Assembly (NCBI GenBank): GCA_023388675.1
Contig: JAEWFU010000400.1
Span: forward strand, 1-10,110
Direction: 5' to 3'
From: Pseudomonadota bacterium
GTDB taxonomy: Bacteria; Pseudomonadota; Alphaproteobacteria; Rhizobiales; Rhizobiaceae
DNA: 10,110 bases
Both the position numbers and the translations under genes were made by a program. Below are positions 1-7,268 of this stretch, one piece after another. A model generated the notes under the pieces. The model was not told the DNA's origin and made no database searches. It saw only the letters and a program-made list of their open reading frames with translations. The first letter of the stretch is position 1. The number at the start of each line of letters is the position of its first letter.

Positions 1-1631
1 TCGACGATGCGGCTCGCATCGGCGTTCTGCAACTCGCCCTTGGAGGTATATTTCGCCGGCTGCGACAGGTCGATGCGGTACGTCACGCCGTCGATCACAT
101 CGAAATTGTAGGACGGGAAATCCGGATTGATCAGCGGCTGGTCCGCCCCGCCCGGCTCGATCTGGTTGAAGATGCCGGCCGACATCTCCAGCCACTCCTT
201 CACCTGCGCGCCGGTGATCACCACAGCCTGCACGGTGTTTGGGTAGAGATAGAGGTCGGCCACGTTGCGGATCGCCACGTCGCCGGGCGGCACGTCGGTG
301 TAATAATCCGGTCCGCCGCGCCCGCCCGCCTTGAAGGGAGCGGCCGCCGAAAGCACCGGCAGCTCGGCATGTTCCGTGTCCTTCAGCATATCGGTGATGT
401 ACCAGATCTGCGCCTGGCTCACGATCTGCACGGACGGGTCGTCGGCGACCAGCGCGAAATAGGAGTGCAGGTGCGCATCCGTCTTGCCGACCGGCGCACG
501 CACGTAAGCCAGCGTCGCCTCGTGGTCGGCGCGCACCGCGTCCTCCACCGCCGCCACGCTTTCGACCAGCGGCTCCGTCTTGCCGTCGACGCGCTCCGAG
601 ATCGGCCGCGCCTCGCTGGTCGAGCTAACCACCCGCCAACTATTGCCGTCGCGCTCCAGAAGAAGGTCGAGCAGGCCCAGATGCGAACCCCAGAAGCCGC
701 CCATCACGCCCGGCTTGCCGCCGATCGTGCCGGCCGCATTGTCGAGACCCTCCACGCCTTCGAATTGCGGTCCGGGGAATGCCAGATGGCTGTGCCCGGT
801 CACCAGCGCGTCGATCCCCTCGATGCCGGCGAGCTGGATCGAGGCATTCTCCAGGTTCTCCTCGTAGCCGACAGGCCCCATGCCCGAATGCGACAGCGCG
901 ATGACGATGTCTGCGCCCTCCTCCTTCATCTGCGGCACCCAGGCTTCCGCCGCCTTGACGATGTCGCGGGTCGCCGCCTTGCCGACGAGGTGGCGCGAAT
1001 CCCAGTTCATGATCTGCGGCGGCACGAAGCCGATCAGCCCGACCTTGACGGGGTGCGATTGCCCCGCACCGTCCGTCACCGTCTTGTCGAGAATCACGTA
1101 GGGCTTCAGGAAAAGCTCGTCCTCGCGCGCGTTGCCGGCAAGCTGGCCCTTGGTCACGTTGGCGCAGACCACCGGGAAATTGGCGCCCGCGATCGTGTTC
1201 ATCATGAAGTCGAGCCCGTAGTTGAACTCGTGGTTGCCAAGCGTCGAGGCGTCGTAGCCGAGCACGTTCATGCCGGCGATGATCGGATGGATGTCGCCCG
1301 CCTTCATGCCCCGCTCGTAGGCGATGTAGTCGCCCATCGGGTTGCCCTGCAGGAAGTCGCCATTGTCGACCAGCATCGCGTTGGTTGCCTCGGCGCGGAT
1401 CGCCTCGATGATCGAGGCCGTGCGCGCAAGGCCCATCGTGTCGTTGGGCCGGTCGCCGTAATAGTCGTAGGGGAAGACGTGGACGTGCAGGTCCGTCGTT
1501 TCCATGATCCGCAGATGCGCCTGGTTGGCCTGCGCCCGCGCCGAGAACGGGTGCAGCATCACGACCGCGCCCGCGGCTGCGGAACCGGCCATGAAAGTGC
1601 GGCGGGAAATGGCAGAGGTCGTCGCGAACAT
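1..1631 (-). CDS. cpdB: 2',3'-cyclic-nucleotide 2'-phosphodiesterase/3'-nucleotidase, 3' end outside window
   Basis: Periplasmic bifunctional enzyme of the CpdB family: it opens 2',3'-cyclic nucleotides and then removes the 3'-phosphate, feeding nucleoside and phosphate scavenging. The 543 visible residues start with a Tat-type signal (SRRTFM at 9-14, a hydrophobic stretch and SARA before about residue 34). The metallophosphatase domain follows, with metal-binding motifs TTDLHVH (45-51), DNGDFLQGNP (89-98), GNHEF (132-136) and GHSH (279-282). The C-terminal nucleotidase domain shows the family signatures LPVLSAAAPFK, ADLYLYPNT and YNFDVIDGV. E. coli CpdB has about 647 residues, so roughly 100 are missing beyond the left edge. 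The ATG at 1631 is preceded by GGAGAA at good spacing. The gene lies 139 bases downstream of aldR on the same strand; I see no functional link. Family assignment is firm; substrate preference is taken from the family. Confidence 0.95.
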   Translation of the reverse strand, partial: MFATTSAISRRTFMAGSAAAGAVVMLHPFSARAQANQAHLRIMETTDLHVHVFPYDYYGDRPNDTMGLARTASIIEAIRAEATNAMLVDNGDFLQGNPMGDYIAYERGMKAGDIHPIIAGMNVLGYDASTLGNHEFNYGLDFMMNTIAGANFPVVCANVTKGQLAGNAREDELFLKPYVILDKTVTDGAGQSHPVKVGLIGFVPPQIMNWDSRHLVGKAATRDIVKAAEAWVPQMKEEGADIVIALSHSGMGPVGYEENLENASIQLAGIEGIDALVTGHSHLAFPGPQFEGVEGLDNAAGTIGGKPGVMGGFWGSHLGLLDLLLERDGNSWRVVSSTSEARPISERVDGKTEPLVESVAAVEDAVRADHEATLAYVRAPVGKTDAHLHSYFALVADDPSVQIVSQAQIWYITDMLKDTEHAELPVLSAAAPFKAGGRGGPDYYTDVPPGDVAIRNVADLYLYPNTVQAVVITGAQVKEWLEMSAGIFNQIEPGGADQPLINPDFPSYNFDVIDGVTYRIDLSQPAKYTSKGELQNADASRIV

Positions 1632-1770
1632 TGTCGTTCTCCGTCTGGATGTTTGCTCTTGGCCATGGAGGGGCGCAACGAGTGTCGCGCCGTCAGAACA
1701 ATGAGTCCAGCAGCTTCGCGTGACGCGCCGATGAAATTTTGCCGGCTTATCGAACGGCCGGAAAGGTGTC

Positions 1771-2244
1771 TCATCCCATATCCGGTTTCATGCCGACATG
1801 GGTGCGGTCGATCACCTCGCGCAGCGCAAAAGACGAGTTGATCTTGGTGACGTGCGGCATCGCCGTCAGCCATTCCTTGTGGATACGCTCGTAATCCTCG
1901 AGATCGCGCGCCGCGATCCGCAGGATGTAGTCGTATTCGCCCGACATCAGGTGGCACGACAGCACGTTCGGGCAGCGTTTCACCGCAGCCTCGAAATCGG
2001 CCAGCGTCTTTTCGAACTGTCCAGACAGCGAGATATGCACGATCGCCGTCATCCGGTGACCAAGTGCGGCGTTGGAAAGGCGCGCATGATAGCCCCGGAT
2101 GACGCCCTCCTTCTCCAGATTGTCGAGCCGGCGCGAACAGGCGGACTGGGACAGCCCCACCGTCTCGGCCAGGGCCGCATTGGAGATTCGGCCATCCTTC
2201 TGCAAAGCTTCAAGAATGGCGATATCGATCCTGTCACGGGTCAT
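1771..2244 (-). CDS. aldR: Lrp/AsnC-family regulator, probable alanine dehydrogenase regulator AldR
   Basis: A 157-residue transcription factor of the Lrp/AsnC (feast/famine) family. An N-terminal winged helix-turn-helix (about 5-50: DIAILEALQKDGRISNAALA, then LSQSACSRRLDNLEKEGVI) binds DNA. A C-terminal RAM domain (about 65-145) carries the ligand-site motif SGEYDYIL (101-108). Such proteins form dimers to octamers and sense an amino acid. The gene is divergent from ald, an arrangement known from rhizobial and mycobacterial aldR-ald pairs, so control of ald in response to alanine is the likely job; the effector is inferred. I chose the ATG at 2244 because GGGAGG lies upstream, the length then fits the family, and the HTH begins at once. 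The frame stays open to a GTG at 2328, but those 28 residues are unlike Lrp proteins and would run into the shared promoter region. A BkdR- or PutR-like regulator is a less likely alternative. Confidence 0.9.
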   Translation of the reverse strand: MTRDRIDIAILEALQKDGRISNAALAETVGLSQSACSRRLDNLEKEGVIRGYHARLSNAALGHRMTAIVHISLSGQFEKTLADFEAAVKRCPNVLSCHLMSGEYDYILRIAARDLEDYERIHKEWLTAMPHVTKINSSFALREVIDRTHVGMKPDMG

Positions 2245-2396
2245 ATGCCGGATTTCCTCCCGCAATAATTCTCTTTTACGCAAGAATATACGAAACCAAC
2301 GGTCGCGAACACTCCTATTCGCAAACACGTTTCCCGGCTGCCGTGGTACGAATTCTCCTCAGGGAACATAAACACTCAAATGCGAGGAACAGCGCC
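2245..2396. promoter_or_regulatory. Divergent aldR/ald control region
   Basis: These 152 bases separate two divergent start codons and must hold both promoters. The aldR side (2261-2292) is distinctly AT-rich against its surroundings, as Lrp-type sites often are. A TATATT-like -10 element for aldR can be read on the minus strand just before 2285, but I see no convincing -35 partner. CGCAA recurs at 2261-2265 (as CGCAA in CGCAATAATT), 2279-2283 and 2320-2324. No clean sigma-70 promoter for ald was found by eye. Confidence 0.6.
2268..2287. promoter_or_regulatory. Candidate AldR operator (ATTCT-N10-AGAAT inverted repeat)
   Basis: ATTCT at 2268-2272 and AGAAT at 2283-2287 form an inverted repeat with a 10-base centre in the AT-rich part of the divergent region, 24-43 bases upstream of the aldR start. 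Lrp-family proteins bind partly palindromic AT-rich sites of about this size, often in several phased copies, and commonly repress their own gene. The arms are only 5 bases long, so chance is possible. Confidence 0.3.
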
Positions 2397-3512
2397 ATGC
2401 GCGTCGGCTGCCCGAAGGAAATCAAGAACCACGAATATCGCGTCGGCCTGACCCCCGGTTCGGTCCGCGAATATGTCGCCCATGGCCACGACGTGCTGGT
2501 CGAGACCGGCGCGGGCGCCGGCATCGGCGCCGACGACGCCGCCTACATGGCCGCGGGCGCGAAGATCGCCAGGACCGCCGAAGACGTGTTCGCCAAGTCG
2601 GACATGATCGTGAAGGTCAAGGAGCCGCAGCCCTCGGAATGGGTGCAGCTTCGCGAGGGCCAGATCCTCTACACCTACCTCCACCTCGCTCCCGACCCGG
2701 CGCAGACCAGCGGTCTGGTCGAATCCGGCGTCACGGCAATCGCCTACGAGACCGTCACCGACGATCGCGGCGGCCTGCCGCTGCTCGCGCCGATGTCCGA
2801 GGTCGCCGGGCGGCTGGCGATCCAGGCGGGCGCAACCGCGTTGCAGAAGGCCAATGGCGGCCGCGGCGTGCTCCTCGGCGGTGTGCCGGGCGTGCTGCCG
2901 GGCAAGGTCACAGTCATCGGCGGCGGCGTGGTCGGGCTGAACGCGGCGAAGATGGCCGCCGGCCTCGGCGCCGACGTCACCATCATCGACCGCTCGATCC
3001 CGCGCCTGCGCCAGCTCGACGACATCTTCAACGGCCGCGTGCACACGCGCTACTCCACCGTCGAGGCGCTAGAGGAAGAGTGCTTCTCCGCCGACGTGAT
3101 CGTCGGCGCGGTGTTGATCCCGGGCGCGGCGGCCCCCAAGCTCGTCTCGCGCGAAATGCTGTCGGGTATGAGACAAGGCGCGGTGCTGGTCGATGTGGCG
3201 ATCGATCAGGGCGGCTGCTTCGAGACCTCCCATGCGACCACCCATGCAGACCCGACCTACGAGGTGGACGGCGTGATCCATTATTGCGTCGCCAACATGC
3301 CGGGCGCCGTGCCGGTCACCTCGGCCCACGCGCTCAACAACGCGACGCTGCACTACGGCCTTCAGCTCGCCGATCGCGGCCTGAAAGCGATCGTCGACGA
3401 TCCGCACCTGCGCAACGGCCTCAACGTGCATAAGGGCCGCATCACCAACCAGGCCGTCGCCGAAGCGCTTGGCTACGAAATGGCCGAACCGCGCGCCGTG
3501 ATCGCGGCCTGA
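2397..3512 (+). CDS. ald: Alanine dehydrogenase
   Basis: NAD-dependent L-alanine dehydrogenase (EC 1.4.1.1), 371 residues, the usual length of the family. It deaminates L-alanine to pyruvate and ammonia, or runs in reverse, linking nitrogen and carbon metabolism in the cytosol. The N-terminal domain opens with [20 protein letters not shown]. Active-site residues known from the mycobacterial enzyme fall at the same numbers here: R15, K75, H96 and D270. The NAD-binding Rossmann fold has GGGVVG at 175-180 and an acidic D198 at the end of the next strand, which suits NAD rather than NADP. The ATG at 2397 follows GAGGAA by seven bases; a GTG at 2343 in the same frame would add 18 unlikely residues. 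Control by the divergent aldR is expected, and a strong terminator ends the transcript about 100 bases downstream. Confidence 0.97.
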   Translation: MRVGCPKEIKNHEYRVGLTPGSVREYVAHGHDVLVETGAGAGIGADDAAYMAAGAKIARTAEDVFAKSDMIVKVKEPQPSEWVQLREGQILYTYLHLAPDPAQTSGLVESGVTAIAYETVTDDRGGLPLLAPMSEVAGRLAIQAGATALQKANGGRGVLLGGVPGVLPGKVTVIGGGVVGLNAAKMAAGLGADVTIIDRSIPRLRQLDDIFNGRVHTRYSTVEALEEECFSADVIVGAVLIPGAAAPKLVSREMLSGMRQGAVLVDVAIDQGGCFETSHATTHADPTYEVDGVIHYCVANMPGAVPVTSAHALNNATLHYGLQLADRGLKAIVDDPHLRNGLNVHKGRITNQAVAEALGYEMAEPRAVIAA

Positions 3513-3514
3513 AC

Positions 3515-3557
3515 CATGTCTCCCGAAAGCGGGAACCGGTTTCGGGATAAAGACATG
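3515..3557. repeat. Palindromic intergenic repeat of Rhizobiales type
   Basis: The left arm CATGTCT plus CCCGAAA (3515-3528) pairs with TTTCGGG (3540-3546) and AGACATG (3551-3557); four unpaired bases (ATAA, 3547-3550) bulge out of the right arm and the centre is 11 bases long. It starts two bases after the ald stop codon. Small dispersed palindromes with CATGTC ends and a CCGGTTTCGGG-like core are common between genes in Rhizobiales genomes; I assign it to that class from memory of their appearance. In RNA it would form a hairpin in the ald 3' untranslated region, ahead of the terminator. Confidence 0.7.
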
Positions 3558-3608
3558 CCTTGAAGACAACCGGGGTTTCCGCGCAAATCCTCCCGCGCGG
3601 AGACGATG

Positions 3609-3644
3609 GCCCGCCGGTCTGCACCACCGGCGGGCTTTTTTTTT
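3609..3644 (+). terminator. Rho-independent terminator of ald
   Basis: A perfect 10-bp stem (GCCCGCCGGT, 3609-3618, with ACCGGCGGGC, 3626-3635) and 7-base loop are followed by nine T residues (3636-3644). The last T is also the first base of the convergent DUF1203 gene's stop codon (TCA on this strand). There is no T-run on the other side of the stem, so it acts for the plus strand only. Confidence 0.93.
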
Positions 3645-4117
3645 CAAACCCGCTCTATCCTGAGCTGATAGCAGTTGTTGCGGGCCGATCGCATGTGGAC
3701 ATATGCGACATCCTCACGTTCGAATATCTCGTGCGCGCGGCCGCAGATCTTGTGGGTCGGCACCACACCGCCGGTCCCGTAGACGATCCGGTCGTCGGCA
3801 CCATAGCCGCGCAATATGTAGTCCGGCGTTGCCCGGAACATCGGCGACAGCACGTCGCCTTCCGGCGCGCGCCCGCATTTATCGGCATGCAGAAAGATCG
3901 GCCCCGTCTCCGCGTAGGGCTGCAGGGCCGGAAACGGCCTGTAGGCGAGCGTCAGGTAGCCCTGGCCCGCAGCGACGTGTTGCAGGCAATGGCGGCAGGG
4001 AATGCCGGAACCGTCCGAGATCCTGCGCTCGGGCGGGTTTCCGTAAGCGTCGGGCGCGCCGCGCTGATAGGCGCGGGCCTGTTCTGTGGGCATGGCGACA
4101 AAGCGGATCAGGGCCAT
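3644..4117 (-). CDS. DUF1203 domain-containing protein
   Basis: A 157-residue protein of the DUF1203 family, whose function is unknown. Recognisable family stretches are PDAYGNPPERRISDGSGIPCRHC (22-44), LAYRPFPALQPYAETGPIFLHAD (58-79), YILRGYGADDRIVYGTG (100-116) and the C-terminal HMRSARNNCYQLRIE. It has no signal peptide or membrane segment, so it is probably cytosolic. C41 and C44 form a CxxC with H43 between them, and H77, C81, C125 and C149 follow, suggesting metal or redox chemistry; this is an inference. I chose the ATG at 4117 because GGAG lies eight bases upstream and the length fits the family. In-frame ATGs at 4168 and 4189 have poorer ribosome sites, and the one at 4189 lies in the tail of the upstream gene's terminator. 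Confidence 0.85.
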   Translation of the reverse strand: MALIRFVAMPTEQARAYQRGAPDAYGNPPERRISDGSGIPCRHCLQHVAAGQGYLTLAYRPFPALQPYAETGPIFLHADKCGRAPEGDVLSPMFRATPDYILRGYGADDRIVYGTGGVVPTHKICGRAHEIFEREDVAYVHMRSARNNCYQLRIERV

Positions 4118-4188
4118 TTTCGGGTCTCCGGCAGGGTTCGTGTCTGCCGCACCATCGAAAGATTGCATCGGCGTCGCCACCCGAAACA

Positions 4189-4220
4189 TGAAGAAACCCG
4201 CCGGCGGGGAACCGGCGGGT
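4189..4220 (-). terminator. Rho-independent terminator of the OmpA-like gene
   Basis: ACCCGCCGG (4196-4204) and CCGGCGGGT (4212-4220) form a perfect 9-bp stem with a 7-base loop. Read on the minus strand, the stem is followed by TTTCTTC (4195-4189), an imperfect but T-rich tail. It lies 46 bases downstream of the OmpA-like stop codon and upstream of the DUF1203 gene, so it should end or reduce read-through between them. Confidence 0.75.
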
Positions 4221-4266
4221 CTGAAACCGTGCGCGAGGGGAACACGCACGGCGGGGGAAAGGTGCG

Positions 4267-4833
4267 TCAGCGCAGGAACGAGCCGACGTTGCGCAGGGTC
4301 ACGCGCCGGTTCTGCCACTCCTCGTAAGGCGTCTGCACCAAAAGATATTCCTCGCCGTAGCCCACCGTTTCCAGGGCGCTGGAACGGATACCGAACTCGC
4401 GCACCAGCACGCGCTTCAGGGACTCTGCACGACGCTCCGACAGGATCTGGTTGGAATAGGCCGAGCCGACAGCGTCCGTATGGCCCTCGATGAGGACGCG
4501 GCTGCGCGGACGCCGGTCGAGCATGCGGTTCAACGCGTCGGCGATCTGCTCGACCTTGCGATACTGCGAATAGGGAATCTCGGCCGAACCGAACGCGAAG
4601 TTGATCGACTGGATGTCGATCGAGGGTGCAGCGCGGCGCAGATCGGGCCGGCGCTTGAACTCCTGCACCGTCACGCGCCGCTGCGGGTCGACCCTCACAC
4701 GCGGCTCGGCTTCGAGCTGGCGCAGGATCCGCTCGGCCGAGGGCATCTCGGGAGCGGAAACCGATTGCGCGGACGCAACGGCGGGAAAAACGATGGCGGC
4801 CGCCATGGCGGCGATGAACGTGCGACGGAACAT
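4267..4833 (-). CDS. Exported OmpA-C-like (peptidoglycan-binding) protein
   Basis: A 188-residue secreted protein. Residues 1-22 form a Sec signal peptide (RRTF, hydrophobic AAMAAAIVFPAVA, ASA before Q23); no lipobox cysteine is present, so it is not a lipoprotein. A charged linker (about 25-70) leads to an OmpA C-terminal domain (75-183) with INFAFGSAEI (77-86), IEGHTDAVGSAYS (115-127), LSERRAESLKRVL (131-143) and NRRVTL (175-180). D120 and R135, the pair that grips the diaminopimelate residue of peptidoglycan in this family, are 15 residues apart as in E. coli OmpA. No beta-barrel precedes the domain, so it probably sits in the periplasm and tethers or senses the cell wall. ATG 4833 follows AGGAG closely. 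It appears to be transcribed alone: a hairpin terminator follows and a phased direct repeat precedes it. Confidence 0.9.
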   Translation of the reverse strand: MFRRTFIAAMAAAIVFPAVASAQSVSAPEMPSAERILRQLEAEPRVRVDPQRRVTVQEFKRRPDLRRAAPSIDIQSINFAFGSAEIPYSQYRKVEQIADALNRMLDRRPRSRVLIEGHTDAVGSAYSNQILSERRAESLKRVLVREFGIRSSALETVGYGEEYLLVQTPYEEWQNRRVTLRNVGSFLR

Positions 4834-4896
4834 GGTCGTCTCCTTCGATTGCGCTGGGCGGCGCGTTGTTGATGCACCGACATTCGCAAAGCCGCA

Positions 4897-4912
4897 CTGA
4901 AACGAAGCTGAA
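4897..4912 (-). promoter_or_regulatory. Direct repeat CTGAA-N6-CTGAA upstream of the OmpA-like gene
   Basis: CTGAA occurs at 4897-4901 and 4908-4912, exactly 11 bases apart, about one helical turn; on the coding strand this reads TTCAG, six bases, TTCAG. The pair lies 64-79 bases upstream of the start codon at 4833. Such head-to-tail spacing is typical of sites for OmpR-family response regulators, which often control envelope genes. No clear -35/-10 pair was seen nearby. The remainder of the 231-base gap (4834-5064) holds a self-complementary GC 14-mer at 4946-4959 and nothing else I can support. Confidence 0.4.
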
Positions 4913-5064
4913 CGGGTTGTTGTCCGCCGTTCATAATCCTTAAGCGCCGCCGCGGCGGCATGCTGTCAGCAGACCGCGTCTCGCACGTGCCTTCAACGAC
5001 CGTCCGTCATCCAACCGTGTCCTGATGGCCCCGCGAGCTGGCTGCCCGCTGAGCCGCCACACAG

Positions 5065-5595
5065 TCAGCTCCACGGTTCCACCGTCTCCTCCGACCAGGC
5101 ATAGGGCGAGAACCCTATCCGCTGGTAGAGTTGCAGCGCGCGTGGGCTATCGAGCGTATTGGTATGGATGACGAGCCGTTCGGGCTGGTGCGCCCAGGCG
5201 GCGAAGACGGCCTCCGACAGGAAGAACTTGGCAAGCCCCCTGCCCTGGAAATCCGGCGTGATGCCGAAATAAAGCACTTCCGTCTCGCCCGGCAGCCGCG
5301 CCAGATCGAGCTCGAAGAAACCGGCGGGCGAGCCCTCGACATAAAGCACCTGGATTTCGGTATGCTCGGCGTGAACGACGGCTGAAAGTTCGGCATCGCT
5401 CAGATCGCGGCGCAGCAGCCAGTGATGCGCCCTGCCGACCTGTTCGTAGAGGTAGCGGTAGAATGCGAGTGGCATATCCTTGGTGCGCAGGACTGCGAGC
5501 CGGGGGCCAAGCGGCATTTGCACGCGATGGGCGGGCGGCGCTGTCATTTCGAGATGGGTGATGCGGGCCGTCAGAGGCGCCGAAGGCGAAGCCAT
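5065..5595 (-). CDS. GNAT-family N-acetyltransferase
   Basis: A 176-residue protein with the GCN5-related acetyltransferase fold, which moves acetyl from acetyl-CoA to an amine; the substrate cannot be told from sequence. The acetyl-CoA pyrophosphate loop is seen as YFGITPDFQGRGLA (109-122, core QGRG at 117-120), and the C-terminal motif as SPRALQLYQRIGFSPY (150-165). The first 40 or so residues lie before the core fold and look unremarkable. It is the last gene of the alaX-sseA operon: its ATG at 5595 is one base after the sseA stop codon, with AGGA six bases upstream inside the sseA end, so translational coupling is likely. The frame is open further upstream to 5679, but that part lies within sseA. 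No clear terminator follows. Confidence 0.88.
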   Translation of the reverse strand: MASPSAPLTARITHLEMTAPPAHRVQMPLGPRLAVLRTKDMPLAFYRYLYEQVGRAHHWLLRRDLSDAELSAVVHAEHTEIQVLYVEGSPAGFFELDLARLPGETEVLYFGITPDFQGRGLAKFFLSEAVFAAWAHQPERLVIHTNTLDSPRALQLYQRIGFSPYAWSEETVEPWS

Positions 5596-5596
5596 C

Positions 5597-6448
5597 TCAG
5601 TCCTTTCCGGTGACGACGGGCGTATCGTCGCGACCGCCCCATTCCGTCCACGATCCGTCGTAGAGCCGGTTGCCCTCATGGCCGACCGAGGCCAGTGCGA
5701 GTGAGATCACGGCTGCGGTCACGCCAGACCCGCACGACGTGACGACTGGTTTGGAAAGATCGAGACCGGCGCCCTCCAGAACCGCCTTCAATTCATCGAC
5801 CGGCAGCAGCTTGCCGTCCTTCGAAAGCGAAGGAGCCGGCACGTTCCTTGCGCCCGGCATATGACCGGAGCGCATCCCGGGTCGTGGCTCAGGATCCGTA
5901 CCGGCAAAACGTCCCGGCGGTCGCGCATCGGCGATCTGCATCGAGCCGTCTTCGACGATAGACCGCATGTCGTCCAGCGAAGCGACGCGCGCGGCATCGA
6001 AATCCACCTCGAAAAATCCGGGCGCGATCTTCGTCGGCTCGGACGTCACGGGCCTCCCATCGGCTTTCCAACGGTCGAAACCTCCGTCGAGCACGAACAC
6101 CTGCTTCGCGCCCATGATGCGGAACATCCACCAAACACGCGGCGCCGAAAACATGCCCGGCCCGTCATAGACGACGATCGTATCCTTCTCGTCGATGCCC
6201 ATGGAGCTGGCGAACTGCGCGAAAAGGCCTCGATGCGGCAGCGTATGCGGCAGGTCGCTCTGCGGCTCCACGACCTTGTCCTGATCGAAGAAGATCGCGC
6301 CCGGAATGTGCGCCGCCTCGTATTCCGCGCGCCCGTCCCGCCCCTGCGCCGGCAGATACCAGGACGCGTCCACGATGGAGAGGCCGGGCTGTCCGATCCG
6401 CTCCTGCAGCCAGTCGGCCGAGACCACGAAGGCACTCGTATCGCTCAT
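5597..6448 (-). CDS. sseA: 3-mercaptopyruvate sulfurtransferase
   Basis: A 283-residue two-domain rhodanese, close to the 281 residues of E. coli SseA. It takes sulfur from 3-mercaptopyruvate, the transamination product of cysteine, onto an active-site cysteine and passes it to thiol acceptors or cyanide. The N-terminal inactive rhodanese domain shows HIPGAIFFD (47-55) and DGGFDRW (121-127). The catalytic domain shows GHMPGARNVP (195-204) and the active loop CGSGVTA (239-245). CG[S/T]GVT is the mercaptopyruvate type; thiosulfate sulfurtransferases carry CRKGVT. Two ATGs lie side by side at 6451 and 6448. I chose 6448 because GGAG is then six bases upstream; using 6451 would leave only three. 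The gene follows alaX by 11 bases and precedes a GNAT gene by one, within one operon. Confidence 0.95.
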   Translation of the reverse strand: MSDTSAFVVSADWLQERIGQPGLSIVDASWYLPAQGRDGRAEYEAAHIPGAIFFDQDKVVEPQSDLPHTLPHRGLFAQFASSMGIDEKDTIVVYDGPGMFSAPRVWWMFRIMGAKQVFVLDGGFDRWKADGRPVTSEPTKIAPGFFEVDFDAARVASLDDMRSIVEDGSMQIADARPPGRFAGTDPEPRPGMRSGHMPGARNVPAPSLSKDGKLLPVDELKAVLEGAGLDLSKPVVTSCGSGVTAAVISLALASVGHEGNRLYDGSWTEWGGRDDTPVVTGKD

Positions 6449-6459
6449 CATCGTCTCCG

Positions 6460-7203
6460 TCAGCTTGCCGGCAGTGGACCGAAGCGGAGCCGGAACCGCC
6501 GGTTCTCGCGCCCCTTCTTCTCGATCTTGCCGATATGGATTTCGCCTACTTCCGCCGTCGAGGCGACGTGGGTGCCGCCGCAAGGCTGGCTGTCGACCGC
6601 CCCGCCCTCGCCGATGCCGACCAGCCGGATGCGGCCGGTGCCGGCCGGCGGTCGCACGTTCTTGGATTTGACCAGCGATGGATTGGCCGCAAGTTCGTCG
6701 TCGGTAATCCAGCTCGTGAACACCGGATGATCGGCCTGCACCAGCTCCATCAACCGAGCGGTCACGTCTTCCTTGGTCACGCCTGCATCGGGCAGATCGA
6801 AGTCGACGCGGCTGTCGTCCTCGCTCACTGCGGCGCCGGTGATCGGAAACGGGCAGACGACGGTCAGAAGATGGCAGGCCGTATGCATCCGCATCAGCTT
6901 CAACCGCCGTTCCCAGTCGATTGCACCCGTCACAGCCTCTCCGGGCTCCGGCAAGGTCGCACCGGTCGCCGGCACATGGATGATCTCGTCCTTGGTTTCG
7001 CCGGTGATCGTCGCGGCAATCGCGATCGTCGAGCCGTCAGCGCGGCGCAGCAGGCCCGTATCGCCCGGCTGCCCGCCCGATGTCGCGTAGAATACGGTCT
7101 GGTCGAGCAGGATGCCGCCCCTGTCGTTGACGCCCACGACACGGGCTTCCAGGGTTTTGAGATAGGAATCTTCGCGGAAAAGAGCCTGCGTGACGCTCGC
7201 CAT
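6460..7203 (-). CDS. alaX: Alanyl-tRNA editing protein AlaX (AlaX-M type)
   Basis: A free-standing relative of the AlaRS editing domain, 247 residues. It hydrolyses tRNA-Ala wrongly charged with serine (or glycine) in trans, protecting translation. The N-terminal barrel carries the conserved SGGQPGDTG (42-50). The editing site has the four zinc ligands of the family: H107 and H111 in HTACH, C208 in QPCGG and H212 in GGTH. The presence of both the barrel and the editing core marks the medium-size AlaX-M class. ATG 7203 has GGAG eight bases upstream and shares one base with the TGA of a 21-codon leader ORF. A GTG at 7206 is the alternative start but stands closer to the ribosome site. First full-size gene of the alaX-sseA-GNAT operon. 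Serine, the main mischarged amino acid, is also the precursor for the neighbouring cysteine pathway. Confidence 0.93.
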   Translation of the reverse strand: MASVTQALFREDSYLKTLEARVVGVNDRGGILLDQTVFYATSGGQPGDTGLLRRADGSTIAIAATITGETKDEIIHVPATGATLPEPGEAVTGAIDWERRLKLMRMHTACHLLTVVCPFPITGAAVSEDDSRVDFDLPDAGVTKEDVTARLMELVQADHPVFTSWITDDELAANPSLVKSKNVRPPAGTGRIRLVGIGEGGAVDSQPCGGTHVASTAEVGEIHIGKIEKKGRENRRFRLRFGPLPAS

Positions 7204-7268
7204 CACAGCAGCTCCGAAAACGCCGCGTTGCGTCCGGAAAACCCTGTCGGGCGGATTGCGCAGTTCAT
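7203..7268 (-). CDS. Candidate 21-codon leader ORF overlapping the alaX start
   Basis: A short frame opens with ATG at 7268, with GAGGA five bases upstream, and reads MNCAIRPTGFSG, RNAAFSELL before a TGA at 7205-7203. That TGA overlaps the alaX ATG in the form TGATG, the classic layout for translational coupling. The encoded peptide has no signal or membrane segment and resembles nothing I know. The same frame is open upstream into cysK antisense, so openness itself is weak evidence; the ribosome site and the exact overlap are what support it. If translated, it would feed ribosomes to alaX and might make alaX output sensitive to ribosome stalling. There is no strong run of one codon that would mark a conventional attenuator. 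Confidence 0.4.
   Translation of the reverse strand: MNCAIRPTGFSGRNAAFSELL

Noticed and set aside
1742..1761. CCGGC/GCCGG hairpin after aldR as a terminator
   Set aside because: The stem has only five pairs around a 10-base loop and no T-run follows on the minus strand.
369..1841. A 490-codon open frame on the plus strand
   Set aside because: It is wholly antisense to cpdB, which has all its catalytic motifs, and the product has shadow-like composition.
2639..3433. A 264-codon plus-strand frame inside ald
   Set aside because: It is an Arg-rich +1/+2 shadow of ald with no recognisable domain or ribosome site.
3644..4897. A 417-codon minus-strand frame that would fuse DUF1203 to an N-terminal extension
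   Set aside because: The upstream part is an Arg/Ala-rich wrong frame of the OmpA-like gene and would be crossed by that gene's terminator hairpin. The start at 4117 with its GGAG site explains the gene better.
4946..4959. Self-complementary 14-base GC palindrome, possible terminator of the GNAT operon
   Set aside because: It leaves no room for a loop beyond four bases, has no T-run on either side and lies over 100 bases past the GNAT stop codon. GC-rich chance is enough.
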